This document shows positions 36,263 to 56,290 of a stretch of DNA of 64,000 nucleotides, piece by piece (within the stretch, counting starts at the first letter, position 1; the number at the start of each line of letters is the position of its first letter). Both the position numbers and the translations under genes were made by a program. The notes beneath the pieces are model-generated. The model was not told the origin of the DNA. It made no database searches and saw only the letters and a program-made list of their open reading frames with translations. Origin of the DNA: Aphelenchoides besseyi (lineage: Eukaryota > Nematoda > Chromadorea > Rhabditida > Aphelenchoididae); contig JAMPIQ010000002.1 of the NCBI GenBank assembly GCA_024699855.1, positions 3,968,001 through 4,032,000 of the forward strand, given 5' to 3'.

Positions 36263-38226
36263 TTAGTTTGAATTCGCTTTTTCGCATGCTTTCACTCGTT
36301 GAACAATGTCGTTCATTTCTTTGATCACCGATTCGATTGCATGCTGATCATCCTTGACTGAATCGACGATTGGCGTCAGAAGATCAACGTACGGACGTTG
36401 TTGAAGATCGCTTGGCATCTTCGTAACTGCTAAACTATCGAATCGAGTTTGCTCGCGAACTGCTTCCGTTAAGGCAGCCTGAAAACGAGCCCGTTTATTG
36501 CGAGATCATGTAAAACCGACCAAATTGTTTTCAATGTCGTCAAGAACAAGCATAAAGTGCGTGACCGATTGATTATATTTCTTACGAGCCAAGCGCACAT
36601 CTTCGGCACTTGGAAAATTTTTCGACTGATTAGCTGGAAGGCTGGTAGACGAGTTTGATTGAACAGATTGCATAACTAAATCAACATATTAACGATTCTT
36701 TTAAGAGTAATTTACTCGAAAATGGTTGTCCTGTTTGTGCTGGTTGTAGAGGTCCACGAGTATCGGTACAGAACTTCAGCGAAAGAAGATAGTCCGCTTT
36801 ATGACATACGTCTGCTAAAGCACGTCGCAAAGAACCGACAGTGAGATCACGATTTGCTAAAATTGGGTCAGTGGGTAATGGTGGGAAGTGAAGTGCTTGA
36901 GGAACTGGTGAAGCTTGACGAGCTACTGGTACTACCGGGCGATTTGCCTGCGTATTTGACATCGGTTGATTGGAAAAGACGGCGGTTGCTGGAGATTTCT
37001 GTGTCACAGATGCGGGACTGGCAAATCGACCATCTGGATTGCGTTGTGGAACACCAAGTTGTTGTTGTAAAGGAGTATGTGCATGCATCGATCCTACCGA
37101 ACCGGGCGGTCCGTTGAACGGCGGAACGGAATTTTGTTGATATGCTTGTGGTGAAGGTTGTGGTATATTGTGATGACTCGACGGTTGTTGAGACATCAAA
37201 TTACTTGGTTGTTGTTGTCTCAGTTGATGTTGAGGAATCTGAGGTTGTTGATTTGGCATTTGAGAGTGCGGTTGTTGCATGAACTGTTGGGACATGGGCT
37301 TAAAAAACGTTTCAATTGTTAGAGACCGTTGAACTTACTTGATTTCGGTTCGGCGGTATTTGTTGAGATTGTGGATGCGATTGACTTGGTTGGTTCACGG
37401 TGTTCATGTTCATTCCACTGTTATTTTGGTAGCTTACAGGTGGCATTTGGTTCATCATTACAGCTTAAAACAAGAGATCAGTGATATTTAAAAACCGCTT
37501 TACGCTGTTGATTTCCACGGTTGATCATTTGATTGTTCATTTGATTTTGCATTCCACTCATTTGATTATGACCCATCATGTTTTGTTGAGAATACTAAGC
37601 AAATAAAATGAGAGTAATGGTGGAAACTTGAATACCATCATTTGTTCCTGAGATGTCGTATAACTGGGCGGGTGAAATTGTTGAGATTGATTCTGATGCA
37701 TTCCCATTTGATTGTTCATCTGACTATTCACTTGACCCATTTGATTGTTCATTTGATTTCCATGGTTCATATTTTGCTGTTGAGAGTACTTAAATAAATA
37801 AATAAAGATTGAATAGTACAAAGAAGTATAATACCATTGGTTGTTCTTGAGACGATGGGTTCATGTAGTGTTGTTGATGAAACTGTTGAGATTGATTCTG
37901 ATGCATTCCCATCTGCTGATTGTTCATTTGTCCCATTTGCTTTCCCACCGGATTTTGCATTTGGTTGTTCATCTGATTGTTCATTTGATTTCCCATCTGA
38001 TTGTTCATCTGATTGTTCATTTGATTGTTCATATGATTGGAGTTCATCATTCCTTGCTGATACTGAAATCAAACTAATTCTACGAGCAGTTGATTTGACT
38101 GACCATCATTTGCTGCGACTGATTCATGTAGTTACCTTGTTGCTCCATGTTCTGTCCGTAGTTGCTGTAAGACTGTTGATTCTAAAAGAACAACTGATAC
38201 AAACATTATTGTTGGAAGCTTACCAT
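36263..38226 (-). CDS. Q/N/M-rich Mediator subunit 29-like protein
   Basis: MED29 (Intersex in flies) is a tail-module Mediator subunit linking activators to RNA polymerase II. The coding ATG (38226-38224) is directly followed by a GTAAGC donor, and a TATTCAG acceptor lies 9 nt before it, so the first coding exon is tiny. Several exons encode Gln/Asn/Met-rich low-complexity sequence (NQMNNQMNNQMGNQ), two of them near copies (see repeat). The C-terminal third is helical: PLPTDPILANRDLTVGSLRR and ALADVCHKADYLLSLKFC, then VTHFMLVLDDIENNLAALTE, KMPSDLQQRPYVDLLTPIV and AIESVIKEMNDIVQRV. The pattern of a Q-rich N-terminus, D-x-IE-x-x-L, and a Pro-Tyr segment followed by two helices resembles MED29. 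The assignment is by pattern only; MED15 or another Q-rich cofactor is the main alternative. Confidence 0.6.
37620..38070 (-). repeat. Tandemly duplicated exons with (NQMN)n repeats
   Basis: Two neighbouring exons of the MED29-like gene (about 37637-37780 and 37835-38062) are copies. Both carry HGNQMNNQM/NHMNNQM-type repeats followed by GMHQNQSQQFH, then a Tyr and a Ser-Gln-Glu-Gln end. The short introns after each copy are also alike (a GTATT start and CTCTCAACA just before the next exon). The second copy has more four-residue NNQM units. Local exon duplication with repeat-length change explains this. Confidence 0.65.
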
Positions 38227-38564
38227 TCTCGATATCTGAATAGAAACTGAATTAGTCGAAACGTGCAGACTTGTTAGTCGATAGTTTGACTAAAGAAAAA
38301 AGCGTGAGTTAGTAAAGAGTGGTATGTCGACAAAAGTAATCGTATTGATTGTTCACCTCGAGACCCATTCCAACTTCTAATGAAGGGCATCACTGGTTGA
38401 CGACTGTGATTTCGTTTCAATTACAAGACCTTGTGGTCGATTGATTCATATACGAACACTGAATGGTAAATAATTTATTTGTAGTTCATAGAAGTTTGTC
38501 CCGTTTCGCAAATAAAAACTAAAGTAGATAACCGGAGGAATAGTAAGAGAAAAAACGTTAACTA
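38227..38564. other. Spacer between two minus-strand genes
   Basis: 338 nt between the end of Spinster copy B and the start of the MED29-like gene, both minus. It holds the TATTCAG acceptor next to 38235 and an AT-rich stretch. Nothing else seen. Confidence 0.4.
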
Positions 38565-40452
38565 TCAAATATTTTTCGTATCAAATGCGCCATTTTCTAG
38601 TCCCGTATGCTTTCCGTTGATGATTGTCACTCGTCCGTCTTTTGTTTTGTAGCCTGAAGAAAGAGTTGTGGTAAAATAGATGGAAGATACATACCCATTG
38701 CAAGATCGAATTTATGCTTATCGCCCAGTAATGTCCATGCAGAGATGCCGAAAGCAATGGCACTTACAATTAGCAGTGATATCGGCAGATAAAAAGCAGT
38801 GAGTAATGACTGAAATGAAAGGAATATCTCGTTGTTAATCCTTATTGCCTACTTCAAAATGTGCTAATGGAGAATTGTCGTCTCCACGTATTGAATCGGA
38901 AATTAAGCCAACAATGTACGGTCCTGATGCATCGCCGAACAGATGCGATATCAGAATTTGAACGCCTGTTGCTACCGATCTTTTCTTCGGTACAATGATG
39001 TAAAGTAAAAGATCAACATTGACGGCCCAGTTCAAACAAAGAAACGTAACTGCAACGAAAATACTGATCTAAAAACTGGCTGATTATTTTCCAATCAAGT
39101 CGACGTTAACAAACCCATGCACCGAGCATATTTACGGTAATCAAATGTAAACCAAGGAATAGAAAAGGCACAGCCACTGCTGATCCAATTGCGCTGACAA
39201 TCGGATCTGCTCTGATGTTTCGTCGAAAACAATATCGACCACGTTTCCATGCATGAGCCCATATAGTACCACTAGAAACCCCCAATACTCCGCTTATGCA
39301 AAATATAGCACCAAAAATAAGGGAAATGCTAAAAAACCTAATATACAACAGTCGATTGTCATATTCACCTTGCTTTTTCTTCAACTTTTAGTTGGTCAAA
39401 ACTCGTCAAATTGTGCTTTGCAGCCGTAGCATGTTCCACAGCAGTTGGAGACCACCACGATAACGTTCCTGTCACAAAAACCACTGAAGTATAACCGATG
39501 GTTGACCAAATGAATGTTTTGCTTAAATCAAGAGTTGTCGTTATTTTAATCATACAAACTTTTTCGCCAGATATAAAAGATCTTGCCAATAGGACGATGC
39601 GGTTAGATGATCGACATTTTCAGCTCCTTGTGCTTTTTCAGCTTTTCCTCTCTCTGGTTCGGTAATAAAGACGACGATTGCTGCAATACAAATAACACCA
39701 AGAATCGGTGTCACTCGAATTCCCCATCTCCAATCGCTGAATAAACCCGAAACCGTTGAACCGACTCCAAAACCCAATCCCGATCCAACTGGAATGGCGA
39801 AGTAGAAGAACATTAGCACCCGACTTCGAATTGCATTTGTGAACATATCGGCAATAATTGTTGGAGCAAGTATACTATACGAAGCTTCGCCAATACCTAC
39901 AACTCCACGCAAAGTAGCGAATAGAAAAAACAGCTAAATAGCACTGGTTATTATTGATTTCTATTGAGAAACCAACATTCGGTGGAACAAAACTCGAAGC
40001 CAAAACTGCGGTCACCCAAATGCTCAACCCAACGACCATAATCCATTTTCGATTATGTCGATCGCCCAAATAGCCGCAGATTGGCGCGAATATCATGAAG
40101 GCAATAATGAAGACGGTTTGTAGGAATCCTCCTTCTTGGTCGTTAATATGATAATACGCTTGAACATCGTTAAGAACAGCAGCAACAGTAAAACGGTCCA
40201 TATAGTTGAGCAAATTTACAGCAAACAGAACCCCAACACTTATGTAATCTTCGGCAGTCATACGACCGCTTTTTCGTCTAAAACGTTTGATCATTTTAAT
40301 CGAAAGAATGAACAAAGTGCTTAGGCCAAATTTCGGTTTACTCACCTGCTCGTCTTTCCGCCGTTAGCTGTTGCGTGGCTAATGGTTGGAAGAGGTGTGT
40401 TGTTAAGTGAGATCTCATCGAACTTCTCTCCATTTCGTTCTGAGCCATTCAT
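38565..40452 (-). CDS. Spinster-like major facilitator transporter, copy B
   Basis: Paralogue of the gene at 29467-31617, in opposite orientation. The ATG (40452-40450) lies 5 nt after a GGTTTCAG acceptor. The first exon encodes MNGSERNGEKFDEISLNNTP and joins at a GTGAGT donor (40344) to RKSGRMTAEDYISV. Family motifs follow: VNLLNYMDRFTVAAVLNDVQ, YLGDRHNRKWIMVVGLSIWV, RGVVGIGEASYSILAPTIIA, FAIPVGSGLGFGVGS, SIFVAVTFLCLNWAVNVDLL, VPKKRSVATGVQILISHLFG and a C-terminus ending GAFDTKNI. The two copies agree closely in the helices but differ in both tails and some loops, so the duplication is not recent. Substrate is inferred from the family (lysophospholipid or sphingosine-1-phosphate). Confidence 0.87.
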
Positions 40453-42389
40453 TGGCCCTGAAACCACGTCTTCAATTCCGCAACAAAACACGCATCTTCG
40501 AGGAGCCACAATTAAAAAGCGAAGGGAATTCGTCGACGAAAAATTCAAAGTTGGAGGTGCAAAATTGTTCTCTTTCCTCCAAGATGCCGTCGCGTATTCG
40601 AAGTGACCGGTTTCTCCGCTTTCTGGATGTTTTCGATCGCAAACAAACGAATTTCGGTTTCTCGTCGTAACTTCTTTCAGAATACTCTGTTGGAAAATTC
40701 CCGCCATAAAAAAGCGAATCGCGTGTTTCGAATCGAGCGCGTGTATTGATAAGGAACGACAAAATGATTAGAAGATTGACGACAACTAATCATCGTTCTC
40801 ACACTCTTCTATTACCGTGATCGGAAGAATTCATTTCACAAAAATTGAGTTCTGAAACACAAGTGAACGATAAGAATCAATAATCCCGACAGCCAGAAGT
40901 TCAATTGTACAACGTTGAACTGAGAAGAACATGCTCCGTTACCTGCTCGTTGCATTCCGCAAACAACCACGTGGTGAGATTCCTGAAAGTAACGGGAAGT
41001 GTGCTTTTGATTGAGCACACAATTGGAAGAACAAGCAATCGAATTCGAAGACCATGCGAATGTCATCTTGCTTCTTGTGAACAAAATCGAATATCAAAGT
41101 TTGTAGAATCTTCTACAAGGACATTTATGGCTTGTAGCCAAAAAACAACAATAATTCCGGTCGCCAAGCAACCATATGATTGTCGAAAACCCGCGCAACA
41201 TCACGCAAACGGGCGTAGCGACGAGATGCGCGAAGATAAGCGACATACGAAAAGCTGTCAAGACCCGAGAGTTTGCATTCCGATGAAACGGTTCACGTAT
41301 TGCACTTGACCGACCAGCCGCAAGCTCTTTCGACTGCTCGAAGTGTTGGAGAAGGTCGAACGAGAAGACGATCGAGACCCGTCAATTGTCGTCAACTGCG
41401 CGATGACCGCAGAGGTAAACAAAAAAGCGATCAGTGGAAATTCATGAGCACATTCCCGTTCCATGTGATTCAACTTATGGTTTTTTTTTGAATTTGTTTT
41501 CCACGCCTCTCAATTGCTTCTTTTGATTCGCTGATTCACAAACAAAACAAAAATCGATGGCATATGCGAATTCATTCCTTCGATTTCCTGAACATCTGCA
41601 CGGAACCTCAACAGCAAGCGAAAACCATCGAATCGCACGTCCAAACTCTGTCGATACGAAACCCAATTAAATTCAATGAGCATCTAATTTGAATCGATTT
41701 AAATTTGGATGCTTGCCGATGAGCAGCTCGTTTTACGTCCGCTTCTCACCGGAGCGGTGAAACCGGTCGTCACTGTTGTTGTGGTCGCTCAACTGCCAAA
41801 AAGTTGTCGAGTGTGTTCGACACCACACGGCCGCCTGTCGATCACTGCACTTTGTTTTTTACCTTTCGTTCTCAACACGTGAAGTTTGAGATAAGAACCG
41901 ACCACGACTTTTGCGCACGTGAAACCGACGAAGATTAGCGAAATCCGCAAAAGCTTTCTACTAATTCTTCATGACGATTTTCTGCTTTTGCTTTTCACGT
42001 TCATTGGAGTTTTTACGAAACGTTTTCTTTCGTCCCGACTTCTTTAAGCGTTTGGTTTATTGCAAGCGAATTGTATATGGACTCGTGAAGTCGATTGGCG
42101 TCTAACTTGCTTCTAATGTTTATCGCTGTTTTCCAGCCATCGATCATCTTTTGTGATTGCGCAATCGTCCGAGAATCGTTTGCGAATGGATTTTCTTGGC
42201 AAAGCAAGACAGTCGATAGCGAAAGCCGTTCAAATTGCGTCCGAAAGCTCAGTGTTCTCGTCGTTTCCCGAGTGTTCGCTTCTTTCGTCCGTTGACAGAA
42301 TTTCGATTAAACTTAAGGATGCGCAGCTGTGAGTTCCGAAGGTCTTCAGACGTGATCAGTCAGACTGAGATGTTTTCAGTCATGGCTTA
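40453..42389. other. Divergent intergenic region, 1.9 kb
   Basis: This lies between Spinster copy B (minus) and the gene at 42390 (plus). Overlapping open frames at 40905-41309 and 41258-41491 lack motifs or convincing splice context. The stretch probably contains promoters. No repeat or RNA gene recognised. Confidence 0.4.
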
Positions 42390-43103
42390 ATGAAAAACTG
42401 GGGACCGGAGCACACATTCAAAACAATTGAGTTCTTGATTCGAAATGAAGCGACGGGAAAACAAACGGTTTGTTTTCACCAAATTGCTGACTAGTTGTTC
42501 CTGTTGCAGATTCTTGAAGCTGAGTTGGAAAGTGGACGAGGAATCACGCTTCGAAATGCTCAAGGAAAACAAATTATGGTGGTCAAGTTGAGTGACAACG
42601 ATCCAACAGCTCTTGGCAAATTGTGTCATCCGTCGTTGGCTTCTTTGTACAAAGTTATTCCTTCACAACCAACGCCTTTGGGTGTTAACTACGTTGTTCA
42701 ACACGCTCAAGACCGAAAACCATACATGTTAGTTGAAAAAGTAGGTTGACAGACGTTTACACTTGATTTTTCTGCGATTTAGGTTCCAGTGAGTTTACAT
42801 CAGGTTCTGAAAGTTGCGGGTATTCTCGGCACAAACACGGCCTATTGGATTAAGAATCCTGCTGATGGAACAGTTTTGGGTTATGTGCGCGCAAAACTTG
42901 TGATGAACTCCAACACATTGGTCGTTAAATTCATGTAACTTTTCATTCGTTGTTCTACAACTGTTGTTTTTAGGTCAAATAACCGTGATCCACAAGTTCG
43001 TACGACAATCCTCGGCGTAGCATTATTGCTGACGATCTCGGAGTCTTATCCTCAACTTCGTGCAATGCTCCAGGAGTCAATGCACAAGACCGATGGTATT
43101 TGA
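42390..43103 (+). CDS. Conserved-looking protein, possibly Tubby/scramblase (LURP-like) fold
   Basis: Four-exon gene of about 190 residues. The first usable ATG (42390) comes after a TTTTCAG acceptor near 42379; the ATG at 42382 is followed at once by a stop. Exon 1 is MKNWGPEHTFKTIEFLIRNE, then ILEAELESGRGITLRNAQGK, SLASLYKVIPSQPTPLGVNY and QHAQDRKPYMLVEKV. Later exons give AYWIKNPADGTVLGYVRAKL and the helix DPQVRTTILGVALLLTISES. Mostly beta-strand-like sequence with one hydrophobic helix at the end recalls the Tubby C-terminal/phospholipid-scramblase/LURP superfamily (a barrel around a last helix). That is inference from pattern; I cannot name a family with confidence. All introns are GT-AG and in frame, so the gene itself is well supported. 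Confidence 0.6.
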
Positions 43104-43661
43104 ACATCATTTACGTCATTCCGGCCGCCATTTCTATCGTTGTTTGTTTGCCCGGTCTTTTCTTTCACCGTTTTTTCTTTTACTCGAATAAATCAAGCGA
43201 CTTTCCGTGGAGGATCAAACCACCTGTTTGAGTGAGACGTTCGAATCAGCGGACGACGAAGAGTCGTTCATTTGCCCTCAGGCAAAAAACAACGTGTTCC
43301 GTTTTGACTCTCTTCATGATCGGAAGTTCGACCTCGCTTGGCTCTTGAAAAAGTTAAACTGAAGGTTTTCGTAACCGATGTCTGTCTTTTGATTAACCGC
43401 GTGTTACCGATTCGTTGGTTTTTAGTTTGATCGTTAGAATGTCTTGCTGATTAGATCATTAAAAAAATACCTCGAAGTACTTTGAGAGCAAAGTTTCATT
43501 TGGAAGGTTGATTGTTCTTGTTCTGTCAATCATCAATTTACAGTCTTTGATAAAACTTTTCGCTTGCAAAAACTTTTCGCTGAGTTTGCCCTTTTTGTCA
43601 TCTTCGGCGTGTAGTATTGCTAAAAAAGTTGTTGTGATTTAGTGGTACAACTGAAGGCAAA
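43104..43661. other. 3' flank and spacer
   Basis: Contains an AATAAA-type signal near 43187 for the upstream gene. No coding signal seen before the small peptide gene. Confidence 0.4.
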
Positions 43662-44078
43662 ATGTTCTTGGACACGAATAAGGCAAGTTCAGGCTTCTCT
43701 GGCTTGATATTCGTCTATTTAGATTACAAGGCAACTTGTGCTTTTGCTCGTTTTTGCGATCTGCGTTTGGAGCTTGTGCGTGAACACCGGAAACACGTGT
43801 AAGAGATTAAACAAATGAGATGTTGTTACAAACTTGTCTTTGTATTGAATGTCATAACTCGAAAGATTTAAAAAACCTTGTTAACTTTTCGGCGGAAGAA
43901 GGTGATTTGAGCTGTCGAGCTTGTGACAATCTTGAATTTTTGACGGACAATCGCTGACTTCATTATTTCAGGCCACGATTCGGGATGCAGATTAAACGGT
44001 GGTCATTGCAACATTGCATGCGTTTGTGTTCAACGATCCGAAACGTCTCATTGGTTGGGTTTAAGATCGGAGTTGTAA
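43662..44078 (+). CDS. Small secreted cysteine-rich peptide
   Basis: Three-exon model of about 65 residues. The ATG follows a GATTTAG acceptor by about 20 nt. Exon 1 gives MFLDTNK and ends at a GCAAGT donor, making a GC-AG intron (consensus apart from the C). Exon 2 encodes a hydrophobic leader (ITRQLVLLLVFAICVWSL), ending in phase 1 at GTAAGA. Exon 3 completes a compact motif CHDSGCRLNGGHCNIACVCV (C-x4-C-x6-C-x3-C-x-C) and ends WLGLRSEL before a TAA at 44076-44078. The spacing recalls small disulfide-rich folds such as EGF-like or defensin-like modules, but the match is too short to decide. Role (defence, signalling or other) unknown. Confidence 0.5.
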
Positions 44079-44290
44079 ATTCATTTTAATGTCGAAGTGT
44101 AGGAGGTTGTTAGCGATGATTAGCGGGACTACTGGATCAATCATTGATCACTCATTTACGGGTACATTTTAGTTGTATGGTTATTTTCGTTGATCGAAAA
44201 ATAAACATCGGCCGTAGATTTCATTTATCAATGATTACATAATCAAATATAAGATCGCATAGAACGATTAATTCGAAATGAAATTGTAAT

Positions 44291-44886
44291 TCAAAGTCCA
44301 CTGGCGTCCGATTGCAGAACTTTTAAGCTCTTCACTTCTGTGGATCGCATAAGCAGATTGTACGAACGTTTTGCTATGACCCAGAAGTAATAGCTGATCA
44401 GCGCAACGAACAGATGGAAGAATCCAAACAAGATGTGTTGTGAGAATTTCTGGCCATTGTAATTGTAGTTCAAGTTATTCAAATAGTTGATTGAAGTGAA
44501 CAAGTAAACGACCGCTTTCAAAACTTGTACTCCACAGGCAACCAATTGAATGAACAGAAACGGTCGATAGTATCGTGAACTGCGCACAATAATGGCATGA
44601 ATCAAGAGAATGGCACTAATACAAAGTGCAATGCAAAGAGGCAAATTGGTCCAAACGATGAACAGATTCCATGAATCGAGTGAGCCCTCAAACAGGGCTT
44701 GAATCAAAAGGCCTGAAGTCGGTAGATTGAAAACGATCACCAGGCTTGCTGCTATCAAAGTTGCTTTCTGTAAATAACAACTCGTTTGGCTGCATCTCCA
44801 CAGAAACTCACGTCAACAACCATTCCACAACAAGCTCCTTCCGCGGTTGTCGAGAACCAACACTCCAAGATGTTTGGAAAAGGCAT
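44291..44886 (-). CDS. Four-transmembrane protein, hypothetical
   Basis: Two-exon gene of about 180 residues. The ATG (44886-44884) lies 4 nt after a CTTCTTGTAG acceptor. Exon 1 is MPFPNILECWFSTTAEGACC GMVVD (25 residues, split here with a space) and joins in phase 0 at a GTGAGT donor to KATLIAASLVIVFNLP. Four hydrophobic helices follow: ATLIAASLVIVF, PLCIALCISAILLIHAII, FIQLVACGVQVLKAVVYLF and GFFHLFVALISYYFWVIAK, with a polar loop NYLNNLNYNYNGQKF between the third and fourth. The layout resembles the small four-TM proteins of unknown function common in nematodes (lysosomal-transmembrane or MARVEL-like in look). I recognise no specific family. It converges with the cysteine-rich peptide gene. 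Confidence 0.65.
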
Positions 44887-45716
44887 GTTTCTACAAGAAG
44901 AATTTGTAATCAACCACGATATTCTCTATTTAAATCTGTCCAACAAAAACCACCAACATCTGACGATTGTTCTAATCGCAAAATTTCAAAGAGCTAAAAC
45001 TCCTTTTCGCACACGATCAATTCGAAGGGATTCGATCGACTGGATGCTAATGCATTTCATCATTTTAAAACCGCAAAATTTCCTATGAATCATCTAAAAA
45101 AATAGTTTACTGTATTAGATACCAAATCATTATGTAATATTTTCAAGTATCTTTGCAATCTTCATGACATGACCAAACTAATTAACCTGTTTCCTAATCA
45201 GACCTTATTCGAAAAACAATGGAATTGCATGTTGATAGGGTTCTTGTTGAGCTAATGATTTCAAGAGAGACAAATAGCTCTCGAGAAGTTGAATTAGTTG
45301 TACATGGCTTTCATAATCAGTTACAGTTCTGAAGTATTCTTGCAATACGAGTATGTAGCTTGTAATTCCCTTGAAACAAACAATTATTATTGTCGAAGTA
45401 TTTGTCTATGGCCAAATGACTCTGTTTGAATATACAAAAGACTATAGCTTACCGACGACTTTCAGCGAAAATAGCTCGTTAAGCGATCTGAAGATCTCGA
45501 CACGAAAACTCGCAGCGATGCCCGATTTCACCAGCAGCTCTAAGACGCGCCAAAAAAGAGTTGTTTGTCTCTAATGAAATACCTAAATCTTAATCTTATA
45601 TTTCGGTCTACTTTAAACTTTTTGATTCTAAATTTGCGTTCGAGTTGTCGCGCAGATTTTCGTTTTCTTTGCATCTGAAGAACTGAAGCCTACGAATTTC
45701 AGTCGATCGACTCAAA
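44887..45716. other. Divergent intergenic region before PRPF8
   Basis: 830 nt. AT-rich, with no convincing ORF. It should contain the promoters of the four-TM gene and of PRPF8. A GAATTTCAG acceptor lies about 17 nt before the PRPF8 ATG. Confidence 0.4.
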
Positions 45717-54697
<8,981 letters not shown>

Positions 54698-55925
54698 ACA
54701 ATTCGTTTATAACGATATTTGTGATATCTTTTGCAACGATTCTGTTTTAACTGTTTCTGTTATAATATGTCATCCTAATAAGGCATCAGTTATGTTTGTA
54801 CTCTTTATTTATCCAATAAATTAAACGATGTTCGCACAACTATAATACCAATCAAAGTGATAAGTTCGGCCTGAAATTGTTGTTAAAGTTCTCCATGCAA
54901 TTGTTACGATTTTAACAAACAAATGTTAAACCTGCAAACTTTGTGACTAAATAGAATAGTTGAAAACATCGAACACATTTAAACGGTCACTTACAATATC
55001 AGAGTAAAGTACAATTACAAATTTCAAGGCGGTATTTCGAAAGGAGTTGCGATTACAAAAGTAGATTTTTAATGCCTACAAAACCAATTGCGACTTCCGG
55101 TGGTCAATTTTGCTCGCTCATTAATATTAAATGACCCGTTGCAACATCCTCACTAACGGACACTTGTCGTCAAAACTCTTCGAATTTTCGGCAAGGTTAT
55201 AATCCATTAAGGGATCGAGTAGTCGAAAATAGATATTTTGCTGTCAGAGAACTCCAATACGAACCGAAGTACGAGAATGTTGCGTAGTTGCCAAAAAACC
55301 ACACATTTAACGTCGGTCAAAACTGCGAAAAAGCATTGTTTCTGTTGATTTGTATCCAGTAGATTAAACCAGTAATACTCCTGTTTATTCAGGTTGAAGC
55401 GAACGTGACCATAAGTAATGATATAAGCCATTCTCACATCCATAACAGATCAAGTTGTTGTATAAAAGTCAGATGTGATTGCGCGTACAAATGAAGCACG
55501 GATCTACGGCGGGCGATCAAACAACAGTTATCTCCTAAAAACAATAATTGAATAACGGATTTTGAAAAAAGATGCTCTTAAATTGTCAAATCGAAAAATT
55601 CAGCATTTTTTGTGCTTGCTTATTAGTTGACAATTAACCTCACCTACCATCATGGCGATTTGTCGTCAGAGTTATTTTCGACGGAAGAATGGTGCACTGA
55701 ACGAACGGCTAGTCGATAATAGATGTTGTTTGACCGAAGAAGATCGGATTGGCACAAATTCGATGTTCCAACAAGACCATGAGCTGCCAAAAATGACATA
55801 TTGGATACTGAACAACACGTCGAAGAAACGACGTTTCAGCTGAATTAGATCCAGGAAATGATTCCAATTCTACGCTTCTTTGTTGTTCTAAAAGTGTACA
55901 TCGTCAGAATTTCGAAATAGTAAAA
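54698..55925. other. 3' flank of PRPF8, no further gene recognised
   Basis: AATAAA-type signals occur near 54817. A minus-strand open frame at 55207-55443 and a plus frame at 55652-55843 show no motif or splice context and are not called. Confidence 0.4.
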
Positions 55926-56290
55926 AATTTGACTTTTACCCATTTTGATGGTAACCAACGCTAGAATAATTTCAATTCAATTTATTTCCTTTATCGCATA
56001 AAAACGACAATAAACAACGATTCATCGAGGATGCGTAGCGAAGAATTTCCGCAACCGATTCCACTGCGTGGTTTTTGCAACGTCCGTCCATTTTTGGTGC
56101 GGTTTGATCACTGACTTGAAGTCGTCGGCGTAACGCTAAAATAATTCACATATAATTGGACAATTGCACAACTTACCTTCTTAAACTATATTCAAGTATT
56201 TCATATCTTCGCTAGAACGTAGTTGACGAGCGCAAATTGCGGCGTCCAACAACCGTCTACTTCGGCACTAAAATGATCGATTGGTTCCGT
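55926..56290. repeat. Dispersed repeat, copy 1
   Basis: Shares two blocks with 61327-61520: one around TTTTGATGGTAACCA, and a longer one of about 140 bp from CAATTGCACAACTTAC to GATCGATTGG. Copy 2 lacks about 160 bp between the blocks. In the second block the minus strand reads like a short exon (EVDGCWTPQFALVNYVLAK) followed by a GTAAGTTG donor, so this could be a decayed gene-family or element fragment. Confidence 0.55.
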
